Shown here: positions 54,134 through 62,698 of the stretch, one piece after another
Layout: each line of letters begins with the position of its first letter
Numbering within the stretch: the first letter of the stretch is position 1
Assembly: GCF_024359525.1 (NCBI RefSeq)
Contig: NZ_JAKZEU010000008.1
Span: 33,785-97,784, forward strand
Length of the DNA: 64,000 bases
Source of the DNA: Paracoccus albicereus
GTDB taxonomy: Bacteria; Pseudomonadota; Alphaproteobacteria; Rhodobacterales; Rhodobacteraceae
Direction: 5' to 3'
The notes under the pieces: model-generated
What the model saw: the letters and a program-made list of their open reading frames with translations, nothing else
Told to the model about the DNA's origin: nothing
Databases searched by the model: none
Translations under genes and position numbers: made by a program

Positions 54134-54994
54134 ATGACCAAGACACTCAGGTATGCGGGCCTGGCGGTTTCCGTCCTTGCCCTGACGGCGATGGCCGCCG
54201 GCGCGCAGGAGGTGGTCGATGACCAGCTGGTCGTAAACGGGGAAATCCCGATCGTGACCGAAGCTCCGGCGCCGGATTACGCGAGCGCGCTTGGCACCAT
54301 CCGTTCGGGCTGGACCTTCCGGTCCGAGGATACCCAGATGATGCAGGCCGACGATTTCGACAATCCCGGCATGCTGGGCGTTGAGGCCGCACGCGCCGCC
54401 TTCAACTCGGAAATGGGAACGGGCGGCGAAAGCTGCGCCTCCTGTCACGACGACCCGGAATCGCTGTCTACCGTGCGCGGCACCTATCCCAAATGGGATG
54501 AGGAGCACGGCACCGTGCAGACGGTCGAGATGCAGGTCCAAGAATGTCAGACCGAGCGGATGGGTATGGAAGAGCCCTACGGCTACAACAGCACCGACAT
54601 GATCAACATGGTCGCGCTGCTGTCGTCGGTCGCGCGTGGCACGCCAGTCAATGTCGCCATCGACGGTCCCGCCGAAGCGACGTGGAAGCAGGGTGAGGAA
54701 ATGTACTACACCCGCTACGGCCAGCTGGAATTGTCCTGTGCGAACTGTCACGAGGACAATTACGACAACATGATCCGGGCCGACCATCTGAGCCAGGGTC
54801 AGATCAACGCGTTCCCCGCCTATCGCCTGAAGGACGCGGCCCTCGTGTCGGTCCAGAACCGCTTCCGCGGCTGCATCCGCGACACGATGGGCGAAACCTT
54901 CGCCGTCGGCAGCCCGGAATTCGTGGCGCTGGAACTCTATGTCGCCTCGCGCGGCAACGGCCTGTCGGTCGAAGGACCCTCGGTCCGCAACTGA
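54134..54994 (+). CDS. soxA: SoxA, diheme cytochrome c catalytic subunit of SoxAX
   Basis: A 286-residue exported diheme cytochrome c that joins thiosulfate to the SoxY cysteine. The start at 54134 follows GAGGAGAG. The signal peptide ends near AAGAQ. Heme motifs are CASCH (101-105) and CANCH (202-206). Cys138 (QVQECQTERMG) is an axial ligand or structural cysteine. Cys247 in NRFRGCIRDTMGETF is the active-site cysteine that carries persulfide. A strong terminator follows 7 bases after the stop. Confidence 0.96.
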   Translation: MTKTLRYAGLAVSVLALTAMAAGAQEVVDDQLVVNGEIPIVTEAPAPDYASALGTIRSGWTFRSEDTQMMQADDFDNPGMLGVEAARAAFNSEMGTGGESCASCHDDPESLSTVRGTYPKWDEEHGTVQTVEMQVQECQTERMGMEEPYGYNSTDMINMVALLSSVARGTPVNVAIDGPAEATWKQGEEMYYTRYGQLELSCANCHEDNYDNMIRADHLSQGQINAFPAYRLKDAALVSVQNRFRGCIRDTMGETFAVGSPEFVALELYVASRGNGLSVEGPSVRN

Positions 54995-55000
54995 ACGGAT

Positions 55001-55034
55001 ACCCGCCCGCTCCGGTATCGGGGCGGGTTTTTTT
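55001..55034 (+). terminator. Rho-independent terminator between soxA and soxB
   Basis: CCCGCCC (55002-55008) pairs with GGGCGGG (55021-55027), followed by seven T. It is a textbook terminator placed inside the sox gene order. It should make soxXYZA more abundant than soxBCDEF, or give the latter a separate control point. Confidence 0.9.
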
Positions 55035-55041
55035 GCCTAAA

Positions 55042-55063
55042 AACATTCACGTAAAGGAATGTT
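55042..55063 (+). promoter_or_regulatory. Palindrome overlapping the soxB ribosome site (candidate SoxR operator)
   Basis: AACATTC (55042-55048) and GAATGTT (55057-55063) are perfect inverted arms around 8 bases. The core ATTC-N8-GAAT resembles operators of BigR/SqrR-type ArsR repressors, relatives of SoxR. It ends 5 bases before the soxB ATG and overlaps its AAAGGA ribosome site, so it could act as operator or as an RNA hairpin limiting translation. Confidence 0.6.
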
Positions 55064-55068
55064 AGAAG

Positions 55069-56763
55069 ATGATTGCTCGCCGCCACTTCCTTCAGGCCTC
55101 GCTGGCCACATCCGCGCTGATCGGTGCGTCGGGTTTCGGCAACTGGTCGCGGCTTGCCGCGCAGCAGACGCTGAGCCAAGACGATCTGATCGGGCCGGAC
55201 GGGTCGGGCAACGTCACGCTGATCCACATCACCGACATCCACGCCCAGACCCAGCCGATCTGGTTCCGCGAGCCCGAGATCAACCTCGGCGTCGGCGACG
55301 TCGCCGGCCTGCCGCCGCACCTGACGGGCGATGCCTTCCGCAAGGCGTTCGGAATCGAGAAGGGCAGCGCGATGGATTACGCGCTGACCTACGACGATTT
55401 CGTCGCGCTCGCGAAAACCTACGGCAAGATGGGCGGGCTTGACCGCATTTCGACCGTGGTCAAGGCGATCCGCGCCGACCGTCCCGACGCGCTGCTTCTT
55501 GATGGTGGTGACACGTGGCAGGGGTCGCTGCCCGCCCTGCGCTCGAACGGCGCCGACATGGTGAAGCTGTTCAATGCGCTGAAGACCGACGCAATGACCG
55601 CCCACTGGGAATTCACCCTCGGCCTCGACCGGGTGAACGAGATCATCGAGGGTGAGTTCGCCGGTGCATTCCTGGGCGCCAACATCTTCGACGCGACCTG
55701 GGACGAGCCAGCCTATGAGCCGATGACGATGGTCGAACGCGGCGGCCAGCAGATCGCGATCATCGGTCAGGCCTTCCCCTATCTGCCGATCGCCAACCCG
55801 TCCTGGCTGTTCCCCGATCTCAGCTTCGGCGTGCGGCAGGAGCGGATGGCCGCGGTCGTGCAGGAAGCCCGCGATGCTGGCGCGGCGGCGGTCGTCGTGC
55901 TCAGCCATAACGGTTTCGACGTGGACCGCCAGATGGCGGCGAACGTGCCAGGCATCGACGTGATCCTGACCGGGCACACCCATGACGCCATCCCCGAGCC
56001 GGTAATGGTCGGCCAGACCGCGCTGATCGCCAGCGGCAGCCACGGCAAGTTCGTCAGCCGCGTCGATCTGGACGTGCAGTCCGACGGCGTGAAGGCGATC
56101 AATCACCGGCTGATTCCGATCTTCTCGGACGTGATCACGCCGGACGCCGAGATGACGGCGATGGTCGATGAAACCCGTGCCCCCTACGCCGACGAAATGG
56201 CCGAGGTGGTCGGCCGCACCTCCAGCCTTCTCTACCGGCGCGGCAATTTCAACGGCACGTGGGACGACCTGATCTGCAACGCGCTGATCTCGCAGCGCGA
56301 AGCGGATATCGCGCTGTCGCCCGGCTTCCGCTGGGGCGCGTCGCTGCTGCCCGATCAGGACATCACGCGTGAAGACATCTTCAACGTCACCGCGATGAGC
56401 TATCCCAACGCCTATCGGACCGAGATGTCGGGCGAGCAGTTGCACCTGATCATGGAGGATGTCGCCGACAACCTCTTCAATCCCGATCCCTATTACCAGC
56501 AGGGCGGGGACATGGTCCGCGTGGGCGGCATGGGTTACCGCATCGACGTCAGCCAGCCCCAGGGCAGCCGCATTACAGACATGACGCTGCTGCGCGACGG
56601 CACGCCCATCGAACCCGACAAGACCTACAATGTCGCCGGCTGGGCCAGCGTCAACGAAGGCACCGAGGGTCCACCCATCTGGGAGGTCGTCGAAGCCCAT
56701 ATCCGCGAGCAAGGCGATGTCAGCATCGACCCCAACGCAAGCGTGGACGTCGCGGCCGGCTGA
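55069..56763 (+). CDS. soxB: SoxB, dimanganese thiosulfohydrolase
   Basis: A 564-residue 5'-nucleotidase-family hydrolase that releases sulfate from the SoxY-bound thiosulfonate. A Tat-type signal (MIARRHFLQASLATSALIG) opens it. Metal and active-site segments are HITDIHAQTQPIWFREPE, LDGGDTWQGSLPAL, MTAHWEFTLGLDR, VLSHNGFDVD and LTGHTHDAIPEPV. The C-terminal domain starts near residue 370. It follows the soxA-soxB terminator, so a separate promoter or read-through must drive it. Confidence 0.97.
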   Translation: MIARRHFLQASLATSALIGASGFGNWSRLAAQQTLSQDDLIGPDGSGNVTLIHITDIHAQTQPIWFREPEINLGVGDVAGLPPHLTGDAFRKAFGIEKGSAMDYALTYDDFVALAKTYGKMGGLDRISTVVKAIRADRPDALLLDGGDTWQGSLPALRSNGADMVKLFNALKTDAMTAHWEFTLGLDRVNEIIEGEFAGAFLGANIFDATWDEPAYEPMTMVERGGQQIAIIGQAFPYLPIANPSWLFPDLSFGVRQERMAAVVQEARDAGAAAVVVLSHNGFDVDRQMAANVPGIDVILTGHTHDAIPEPVMVGQTALIASGSHGKFVSRVDLDVQSDGVKAINHRLIPIFSDVITPDAEMTAMVDETRAPYADEMAEVVGRTSSLLYRRGNFNGTWDDLICNALISQREADIALSPGFRWGASLLPDQDITREDIFNVTAMSYPNAYRTEMSGEQLHLIMEDVADNLFNPDPYYQQGGDMVRVGGMGYRIDVSQPQGSRITDMTLLRDGTPIEPDKTYNVAGWASVNEGTEGPPIWEVVEAHIREQGDVSIDPNASVDVAAG

Positions 56764-56842
56764 CGGTCCGCCACGGCGCCTCGCGCCTCGAACCTGAACG
56801 GAAAGCATGGCGGGTCATTTCCGCCAAAGGAGAACGCATGCC

Positions 56843-58120
56843 ATGAGCCAGTCGAACGATCATTCTCGCCGCCGTTTCCTGCAGGGCGCCGCGCTTGGCA
56901 CCGCGGGCCTGATGGCCGGCCGCGCCGCCGCCCAGACGAGTGCGCAGACCCCCGATCCGGCAATCACGGACCTAAGCCAGCAACCCTGGACCCAGTATCT
57001 GGGCGACGGCGTCGATGCACGGCCCTACGGCATGCCCTCGCCCTACGAGTCGCACGTGATCCGGCGCGACGTGCCGTGGCTGACCGCGGACGCGGTGTCT
57101 TCGGTCAACTTCACGCCGCTGCACGAACTCGACGGGATCATCACCCCGAACGGGCTGTGCTTCGAGCGTCATCACGGCGGTGTCGCAGAACTCGATCCGG
57201 GTTCGTACCGTCTGATGATCAACGGCCTCGTGGATACGCCCAAGGTCTTCACGCTTCAGGATCTGATGCGCTTCCCGCGTGAAAACCGCATCTACTTCCT
57301 GGAATGCGCGGCCAACAGCGGGATGGAATGGCGCGGCGCTCAGCTGAACGGCTGCCAGTTCACGCATGGCATGATCCACAACGTCATGTATACCGGCGTG
57401 CCGCTGCGCCTGATCCTGGAAGAGGCCGGGGTCAAGACTGACGCCGCCTGGGTGCTGGCCGAAGGCGCCGACGCGGCGGCGATGACCCGCTCGATCCCGC
57501 TCGACAAGGCGCTCGACGATTGCCTTGTCGCCTTCAAGATGAACGGCGAGGCACTGCGCCCCGAGCAGGGCTACCCGGTCCGACTGGTCGTGCCCGGCTG
57601 GGAAGGCAACATGTGGGTGAAATGGCTGCGCCGGATCGAGGTCGGCGACAAGCCCTGGTATCACCGCGAAGAGACGTCGAAATACACCGACCTTCTGGCC
57701 AACGGGAAGGCCCGCGAGTTCACCTGGGCGATGGACGCGAAGTCGGTCATCACCAATCCCAGTCCGCAGGCGCCGATCCTGCACGGACCGGGACCGACCG
57801 TGCTGACCGGCGTCGCCTGGTCCGGTCGCGGCTCCATCCCGCGGGTGGACGTGACCATCGACGGCGGCATCACCTGGCATCAGGCGCGTATGTCGGGGCC
57901 AAGCCACGACAAGTCGATGCACCGTTTCTACTACGAGTTCGACTGGGACGGCGGCCCGCTGCTGCTGCAAAGCCGCGCGCACGATTCCACCGGCTACGTG
58001 CAGCCGACCAAGGACATGCTGCGCGAGGTCCGGGGCGAGAACTCGATCTACCACAACAACGGCATCCAGACCTGGGCCGTGAACGAGAAGGGCGAGGCCG
58101 AGAATGTCGAAATCACTTAA
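56843..58120 (+). CDS. soxC: SoxC, molybdenum sulfur dehydrogenase subunit
   Basis: A 425-residue sulfite-oxidase-family molybdoenzyme. A Tat signal (SRRRFLQGAALGTAGLMAG) precedes the molybdopterin domain. The molybdenum-ligand cysteine is in IYFLECAANSGMEWRGAQ. The dimerisation domain follows from about residue 290 (APILHGPGPTVLTGVAWSGRG). With SoxD it oxidises the SoxY-bound sulfane sulfur in a six-electron step, so its presence indicates complete oxidation to sulfate without sulfur globules. It overlaps soxD by 17 bases. Confidence 0.96.
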   Translation: MSQSNDHSRRRFLQGAALGTAGLMAGRAAAQTSAQTPDPAITDLSQQPWTQYLGDGVDARPYGMPSPYESHVIRRDVPWLTADAVSSVNFTPLHELDGIITPNGLCFERHHGGVAELDPGSYRLMINGLVDTPKVFTLQDLMRFPRENRIYFLECAANSGMEWRGAQLNGCQFTHGMIHNVMYTGVPLRLILEEAGVKTDAAWVLAEGADAAAMTRSIPLDKALDDCLVAFKMNGEALRPEQGYPVRLVVPGWEGNMWVKWLRRIEVGDKPWYHREETSKYTDLLANGKAREFTWAMDAKSVITNPSPQAPILHGPGPTVLTGVAWSGRGSIPRVDVTIDGGITWHQARMSGPSHDKSMHRFYYEFDWDGGPLLLQSRAHDSTGYVQPTKDMLREVRGENSIYHNNGIQTWAVNEKGEAENVEIT

Positions 58121-59522
58121 GATCATCGCGCCGGCCAGCGCCTGTGCCGTTGGCGCCCTGGCGCTCGCCTATGTCGCGGCGAACCAGATGGCGCATCCGC
58201 GCGACGGACAGTTCGCCGCAATCTCGGCCGCGAACGCCCAAGAGGTGACGCCGCAAGTCGCGCCGCAGGCCGATGATGCCGCGCAGGCGGAGGCTCCTGC
58301 CGAAACTGCGGCGGCTGATGAAGCCCCCCAAGCCCAAACCCAGATCGCCGCCGCCGAGCCCGCCGCGCCCTCTCGCGACGGCGGCTACGGTCTTGGCCGC
58401 GAGGCGATGCCGGAAGAGATCGCGGCCTGGGACATCGATATCCGTCCCGACGGTGCGGGCCTGCCCGACGGCTCGGGCGATGTCTGGACCGGCGAGGAAG
58501 TCTTCGTCGAGAAATGCGCCGCCTGTCACGGCGATTTCGGTGAAGCGGTCGGCCGCTGGCCTCAGCTTGCGATGGGCATGGGCACGCTGCAAAGCCAGGA
58601 TCCGGTCAAGACCGTCGGGTCCTACTGGCCCTATCTTTCGACCGTGTGGGATTACGTCCACCGCGCCATGCCCTTTGGCGAGGCGCAATCGCTCAGCCCC
58701 GACGAAGTCTATGCGATCACCGCCTACTTGCTGTATCTCAATGAGATGGTGGAAGATGATTTCGTGCTGTCCAAAGAGACGTTTGCGGACGTGACAATGC
58801 CCAATGCCGACGGCTTCTTCATGGATGACCGCGAGACGGCGGAATACGGCGCCTTTTCGGCAGAAGCCTGCATGGAAAACTGCAAGGACAGTGTCGAGAT
58901 CGCGATGCACGCGACTGTGCTGGACGTGACGCCGGACGAGCCTTCGGACGCTCCGCCGGAATCGGAGATGTCTGAAAGCAACGACATGACCGGCAGCGAG
59001 GCCGATCCGGCCGAAACCGAGGCGGACGCTGCCCCAGCCGATGGCGAAGCCGAGACGCAGGCCGCCGCCGAGCCGGCGCAGGCCGAGGCGCCCGTCGAAA
59101 CCGCCGCGGCGGATGCTGGAGCGGCGGAGGCGGCGCCGACCGAAGCGCCCGCCGCCGAAGCACCCGCGACGGAAGCGGTGGCACCCGCCGAACCCGATCC
59201 CGAACTCGCTGCAGCGGGTGAGCGGATCTTCAACCGCTGCAAGGCTTGCCATCAGGTCGGCGAGGGTGCGACGAACCGCACCGGACCCGAGCTGAACGGT
59301 ATCCTCGACCGTCCGTTCGCGTCCGTCGAGGACTTCAACTACTCGACCGCGCTGACGGAGGCCGCGGCGGAGGGCCGGGTCTGGACCCACGAGGAGTTGA
59401 GCGGCTTCCTGGCCGATCCGCGCGGCTATCTGAAGGGCACCAAGATGTCGTTCGCAGGCCTGCGCAGTCAGGAAGATATCGACGCCGTGATCGCCTACAT
59501 GCAATCCGCGGGCGCCCCGTGA
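58104..59522 (+). CDS. soxD: SoxD, diheme cytochrome c subunit, with long Ala/Glu/Pro linkers
   Basis: A 472-residue exported diheme cytochrome c. An uncleaved or cleaved hydrophobic start (ACAVGALALAYVAANQM) is followed by a low-complexity Ala/Gln/Pro stretch (44-90). Heme 1 is CAACH at 138-142 and heme 2 CKACH at 379-383. Between the domains lies a second Ala/Glu/Pro-rich linker (276-366) of about 90 residues. The first domain resembles the SoxD-specific domain (GYGLGREAMPEEIAAWDID). It takes electrons from SoxC. The protein is longer than the Paracoccus SoxD known to me because of the linkers. Confidence 0.94.
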   Translation: MSKSLKIIAPASACAVGALALAYVAANQMAHPRDGQFAAISAANAQEVTPQVAPQADDAAQAEAPAETAAADEAPQAQTQIAAAEPAAPSRDGGYGLGREAMPEEIAAWDIDIRPDGAGLPDGSGDVWTGEEVFVEKCAACHGDFGEAVGRWPQLAMGMGTLQSQDPVKTVGSYWPYLSTVWDYVHRAMPFGEAQSLSPDEVYAITAYLLYLNEMVEDDFVLSKETFADVTMPNADGFFMDDRETAEYGAFSAEACMENCKDSVEIAMHATVLDVTPDEPSDAPPESEMSESNDMTGSEADPAETEADAAPADGEAETQAAAEPAQAEAPVETAAADAGAAEAAPTEAPAAEAPATEAVAPAEPDPELAAAGERIFNRCKACHQVGEGATNRTGPELNGILDRPFASVEDFNYSTALTEAAAEGRVWTHEELSGFLADPRGYLKGTKMSFAGLRSQEDIDAVIAYMQSAGAP

Positions 59523-59869
59523 TCGCCACGGCGATCCATCGTGCCGCGCTGGCGGCGCTGTGTCTTGCAGCACCGCCAGCCACCGCCTTTTCCGAAACAA
59601 GCGACGCCGATCAGCGGCGTGAGGCAATCCTCGCGCTGACGCCTGACGCGGAATATGGCGCCTACCTTTCGTCCGAATGCACGGCCTGCCACGCGGAAGA
59701 GGGCGGTGACATCCCCCTGATCCACGGTCAGGACCGCGAGGCGCTGATCGACGCGCTGCTCGGCTACAAGACCGGAACGCGCAGCCATGATGTGATGGAG
59801 ACGATAGCGGGACGGCTCGGCGATGAGGAGATTGCCGCGCTTGCAGCCTATTTCAGCGAGGTCAACTGA
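59519..59869 (+). CDS. soxE: SoxE-like monoheme cytochrome c
   Basis: A 116-residue exported cytochrome c with GTG start overlapping the soxD stop (GTGA). The signal peptide MIATAIHRAALAALCLAAPP ends near ATAFS. One heme motif, CTACH (54-58), is followed by IPLIHGQDREALIDAL and a C-terminal helix. Paracoccus SoxE is described as diheme, so this gene is a shorter, single-heme form like the small cytochrome partners of flavocytochrome c. It directly precedes soxF and is its likely electron acceptor. Confidence 0.88.
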   Translation: MIATAIHRAALAALCLAAPPATAFSETSDADQRREAILALTPDAEYGAYLSSECTACHAEEGGDIPLIHGQDREALIDALLGYKTGTRSHDVMETIAGRLGDEEIAALAAYFSEVN

Positions 59870-59902
59870 CGGCCGAGCATCACAGGGGGAGGAGGAAAGA
59901 CC

Positions 59903-61162
59903 ATGAGGTTCAACAGACGGGGTTTCATCGGCGCCGCGTCGGCCGGGATCGGCCTTCTCGCCGCACCGATGGTCCGCGCGCAGGGCGTGGCCAATGTTGT
60001 CGTGATTGGCGGCGGCGCGGGCGGGGCGACCGCCGCGCGCTACATCGCCAAGGATGGTGGCGACCGTGTCAGGGTCACGCTGATCGAGCCATCGCGGGCC
60101 TATTACACCTGCTTCTTCTCGAACCTTTACCTTGGCGGATTACGCGAATTCGACAGCCTCGGCCACAGCTATGGCACCCTGGCCTCGATGGGCGTGAACG
60201 TGGTCCATGACTGGGCCGTGGGCGTGGACCGCGACGCAAAGACCGTCAGCCTCGCCGGGGGTGCGAGCCTGCCCTATGACCGGCTGGTGATCTCGCCCGG
60301 CATCGACTTCAAGGAGGGTGCGATCCCCGGCTGGGACCTGTCCGCGCAGAACGCGATGCCCCATGCCTACAGGGCGGGCAGCCAGACCGAACTGCTGAAG
60401 GCGCAGGTCATGGCGATGCGCGAGGGTGGTACCTTCGCGATCATCGCGCCGCCAAACCCCTACCGCTGCCCGCCCGGGCCCTATGAACGCGTCTCGATGG
60501 TCGCTCACACCCTGCGCGAGATCAATCCGACGGCCAAGATCCTGATCGTCGATCCCAAGGAAAGCTATTCCAAACAGGCCCTGTTCGAAGATGGCTGGCA
60601 GGCGCATTATCCCGGGATGATCGAGCGAATCGGACCGGATTTCGGCGCCAATATCGTCTCGGTCGATCCGGCGGCGATGACGATCGACATCGATGGCCAG
60701 GTCGAACAGGTGGACGTCTGCAATGTGATCCCCGCGCAGATGGCGGGCCGGATCGTCCACGAAGCCGGGCTGACCGAAGGGGATTGGGCGCCGGTCAATC
60801 CCGCTGACATGTCGTCGCGCGTTGACCCGAACGTGTTCATCCTGGGCGATGCGGCCAATCAGGGCGACATGCCGAAATCGGCCTTCGCCGCCAACAGCCA
60901 GGCCAAGGTCTGCGCCAACGCCGTTCTGGGCGCATTGACCGGCAGCCGGGTCTTCCCCGCGCGCTATTCCAACACTTGCTGGTCGTTGATCGACACCGAG
61001 GACGGGGTCAAGGTCGGCGCGACCTACGAGCCGACCGAGGAAAAGATCGCCTCGGTCGACAGTTTCGTGTCCGAACAGGGCGAAAGCCCCGAGGTGCGCG
61101 CGGAAACCTATCGCGAAAGCCTGGGTTGGTATGACGCGATCACCGAAGACATGTTCGGCTGA
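59903..61162 (+). CDS. soxF: SoxF, flavocytochrome c sulfide dehydrogenase flavoprotein
   Basis: A 419-residue FAD protein that oxidises sulfide. A Tat signal (MRFNRRGFIGAASAGIG) ends near VRAQG. The FAD-binding loop is VVVIGGGAGGATAARYIA. Cys70 in RAYYTCFFSNLYLGG is the usual covalent FAD attachment site. The redox disulfide cysteines are in NPYRCPPGPYERVS and NTCWSLIDTEDG. It pairs with the small cytochrome c encoded just upstream. Confidence 0.95.
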   Translation: MRFNRRGFIGAASAGIGLLAAPMVRAQGVANVVVIGGGAGGATAARYIAKDGGDRVRVTLIEPSRAYYTCFFSNLYLGGLREFDSLGHSYGTLASMGVNVVHDWAVGVDRDAKTVSLAGGASLPYDRLVISPGIDFKEGAIPGWDLSAQNAMPHAYRAGSQTELLKAQVMAMREGGTFAIIAPPNPYRCPPGPYERVSMVAHTLREINPTAKILIVDPKESYSKQALFEDGWQAHYPGMIERIGPDFGANIVSVDPAAMTIDIDGQVEQVDVCNVIPAQMAGRIVHEAGLTEGDWAPVNPADMSSRVDPNVFILGDAANQGDMPKSAFAANSQAKVCANAVLGALTGSRVFPARYSNTCWSLIDTEDGVKVGATYEPTEEKIASVDSFVSEQGESPEVRAETYRESLGWYDAITEDMFG

Positions 61163-61218
61163 CAGAACCGGCGGCGGGCCGTGCGCCCGCCGCGCCACCG
61201 CAACGAAAGGTCAGATCC

Positions 61219-61656
61219 ATGCGCAACGCCCGCCTCGCCGTTTTCGCAGCCCTATCCCTCTCTGCCGGTGCCTCCGCCGCGCAGGAGGTCGTCACCCAGC
61301 CCTTCGATGGCTCGTTCGATGATGCGGCCTTCGCCGTGGAAAGCGCGATCACCAATCAGGGGCTGGTCGTGGATCACGTCAGCCATGTGGGCGAGATGCT
61401 GGCCCGCACCGGTGCCGATGTCGGCTCCGACAAGGAGCTGTTCACCGAGGCCGACGTTTTCACCTTCTGCTCTGCGGTGGTCAGCCGGCAGGTGATGGAA
61501 GCCGACCCGATGAACATCGCCTACTGCCCCTATGGCATCTTCGTCGCGCAGATGGGGGACGATGTGCAGATCGGCTACCGCACTTATCCGGACGGGCCGA
61601 TGGATGCGGTCGAGACGCTTCTGGACACGATCGTGACGGAAGCCGTCGGCGGCTGA
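61219..61656 (+). CDS. DUF302-family secreted protein
   Basis: A 145-residue protein with a signal peptide (MRNARLAVFAALSLSAGASA) and a single DUF302 domain, recognisable from FDDAAFAVESAITNQGLVVDHVSHVGEML and ADVFTFCSAVVSRQVM, followed by CPYGIFVAQ. DUF302 proteins are common in sulfur-oxidation gene clusters but have no proven function. It lies 56 bases after soxF with an AAAGG ribosome site and probably ends the sox operon. Confidence 0.88.
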   Translation: MRNARLAVFAALSLSAGASAAQEVVTQPFDGSFDDAAFAVESAITNQGLVVDHVSHVGEMLARTGADVGSDKELFTEADVFTFCSAVVSRQVMEADPMNIAYCPYGIFVAQMGDDVQIGYRTYPDGPMDAVETLLDTIVTEAVGG

Positions 61657-61667
61657 GCGCGCGCGCC

Positions 61668-62573
61668 CTATGATTGCGTGAAGGTGAAGCCGCCGTCGTC
61701 CGCGCCGAACGTGCCGATGCCGCCACCCGGCAGGTGAAAGCCGACCGCCCGTTCGCCGCTGGCCGCCAGTTCCTGCAGCAGGGCCATGCGCGTTTCGATC
61801 CCCTGGTCGGGGATCTGGTCGGCTGGGCTGGCCCAATCAGGCCGCGCCAATGCCAGATGGCCATTGCCGATCGCATCGCCGATGACGAACACCGTCTCGG
61901 ACCCGTCCGACAGGCGGAAGCTCATGTGACCCGGCGTGTGCCCCGGTGTCGCGACCGCCTTGATGCCCGGCATGACCTCGTCGCCGTCACCGAACAGCAC
62001 CAGCCCCGATCCCAGGACCTCCAGCCGCCGGGCAGCGCCCGCGACGAAGCTTTGCCGTTCGGGTTCGATGCTGTCCAGCGTCGCGGGGTCGGTCCAGTAG
62101 GCCTGTTCCTCGGCGCCCATGTGATGGCTGGCATTGGCAAACAGCGGCTCGTCGAAATCGTCCAGTGCACCCCACAAGTGATCCGGGTGGCCGTGGGTGA
62201 AGATGACATGGGTGATGTCGTCGGGCGTCAGCTCGATGGCGGCGAGGCTGTCCACGATCTGTCCCGCCGTGGGCATGAAGCCGCTGCCCGAACCCGCATC
62301 GAACAGGACCTTGGCATCACCGCTTTCCCAAAGCGTCAGATTGCAAGGCGGCTCATATCCATCGGCCGAAAAGCCGGCCGCTTCGACGATCGCGCGCGCT
62401 TCGTCGGCCGGCAGATCGCCGATGACGAAGCTTTCGGGCAGCACCAGATGTCCGTCCGAGACGCTGGTCAGGCGCGCCTGTCCCACACTCGTCTGTGCAA
62501 CGCTGCGAAACGCGAAGGCCGAGGTCGCGGCCAGCGACAGGCCGGAAAGCAGAACGGTTCGACGCAGCATCAT
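61668..62573 (-). CDS. Exported metallo-beta-lactamase-fold hydrolase (SoxH-like candidate)
   Basis: A 301-residue MBL-fold protein with an N-terminal signal (MMLRRTVLLSGLSLAATSAFA). Metal ligands are in IFTHGHPDHLWGAL, VATPGHTPGHMSF and FVIGDAIGNGHLAL. The start at 62573 has GGGAGGA 3-4 bases upstream. Similar periplasmic metallohydrolases (SoxH) end the sox cluster in Paracoccus; this gene is adjacent but on the opposite strand, convergent with the DUF302 gene. A role with thiol or persulfide substrates is possible but not shown. Confidence 0.85.
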   Translation of the reverse strand: MMLRRTVLLSGLSLAATSAFAFRSVAQTSVGQARLTSVSDGHLVLPESFVIGDLPADEARAIVEAAGFSADGYEPPCNLTLWESGDAKVLFDAGSGSGFMPTAGQIVDSLAAIELTPDDITHVIFTHGHPDHLWGALDDFDEPLFANASHHMGAEEQAYWTDPATLDSIEPERQSFVAGAARRLEVLGSGLVLFGDGDEVMPGIKAVATPGHTPGHMSFRLSDGSETVFVIGDAIGNGHLALARPDWASPADQIPDQGIETRMALLQELAASGERAVGFHLPGGGIGTFGADDGGFTFTQS

Positions 62574-62698
62574 ATTCCTCCCGATGAATATTGAATTCTT
62601 AAGCCGCGGCTCGCACGGAAAGCAACAGATTGTTGGCGGCCCGGATGCGCCACGATAAGCAGGGCGCCAACGGATCACGCGTCAGGAAGGGCAGGATC

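Noticed and set aside
54937..56808. Open frame of 623 codons opposite soxB
   Set aside because: It is antisense to soxB and shows no family resemblance.
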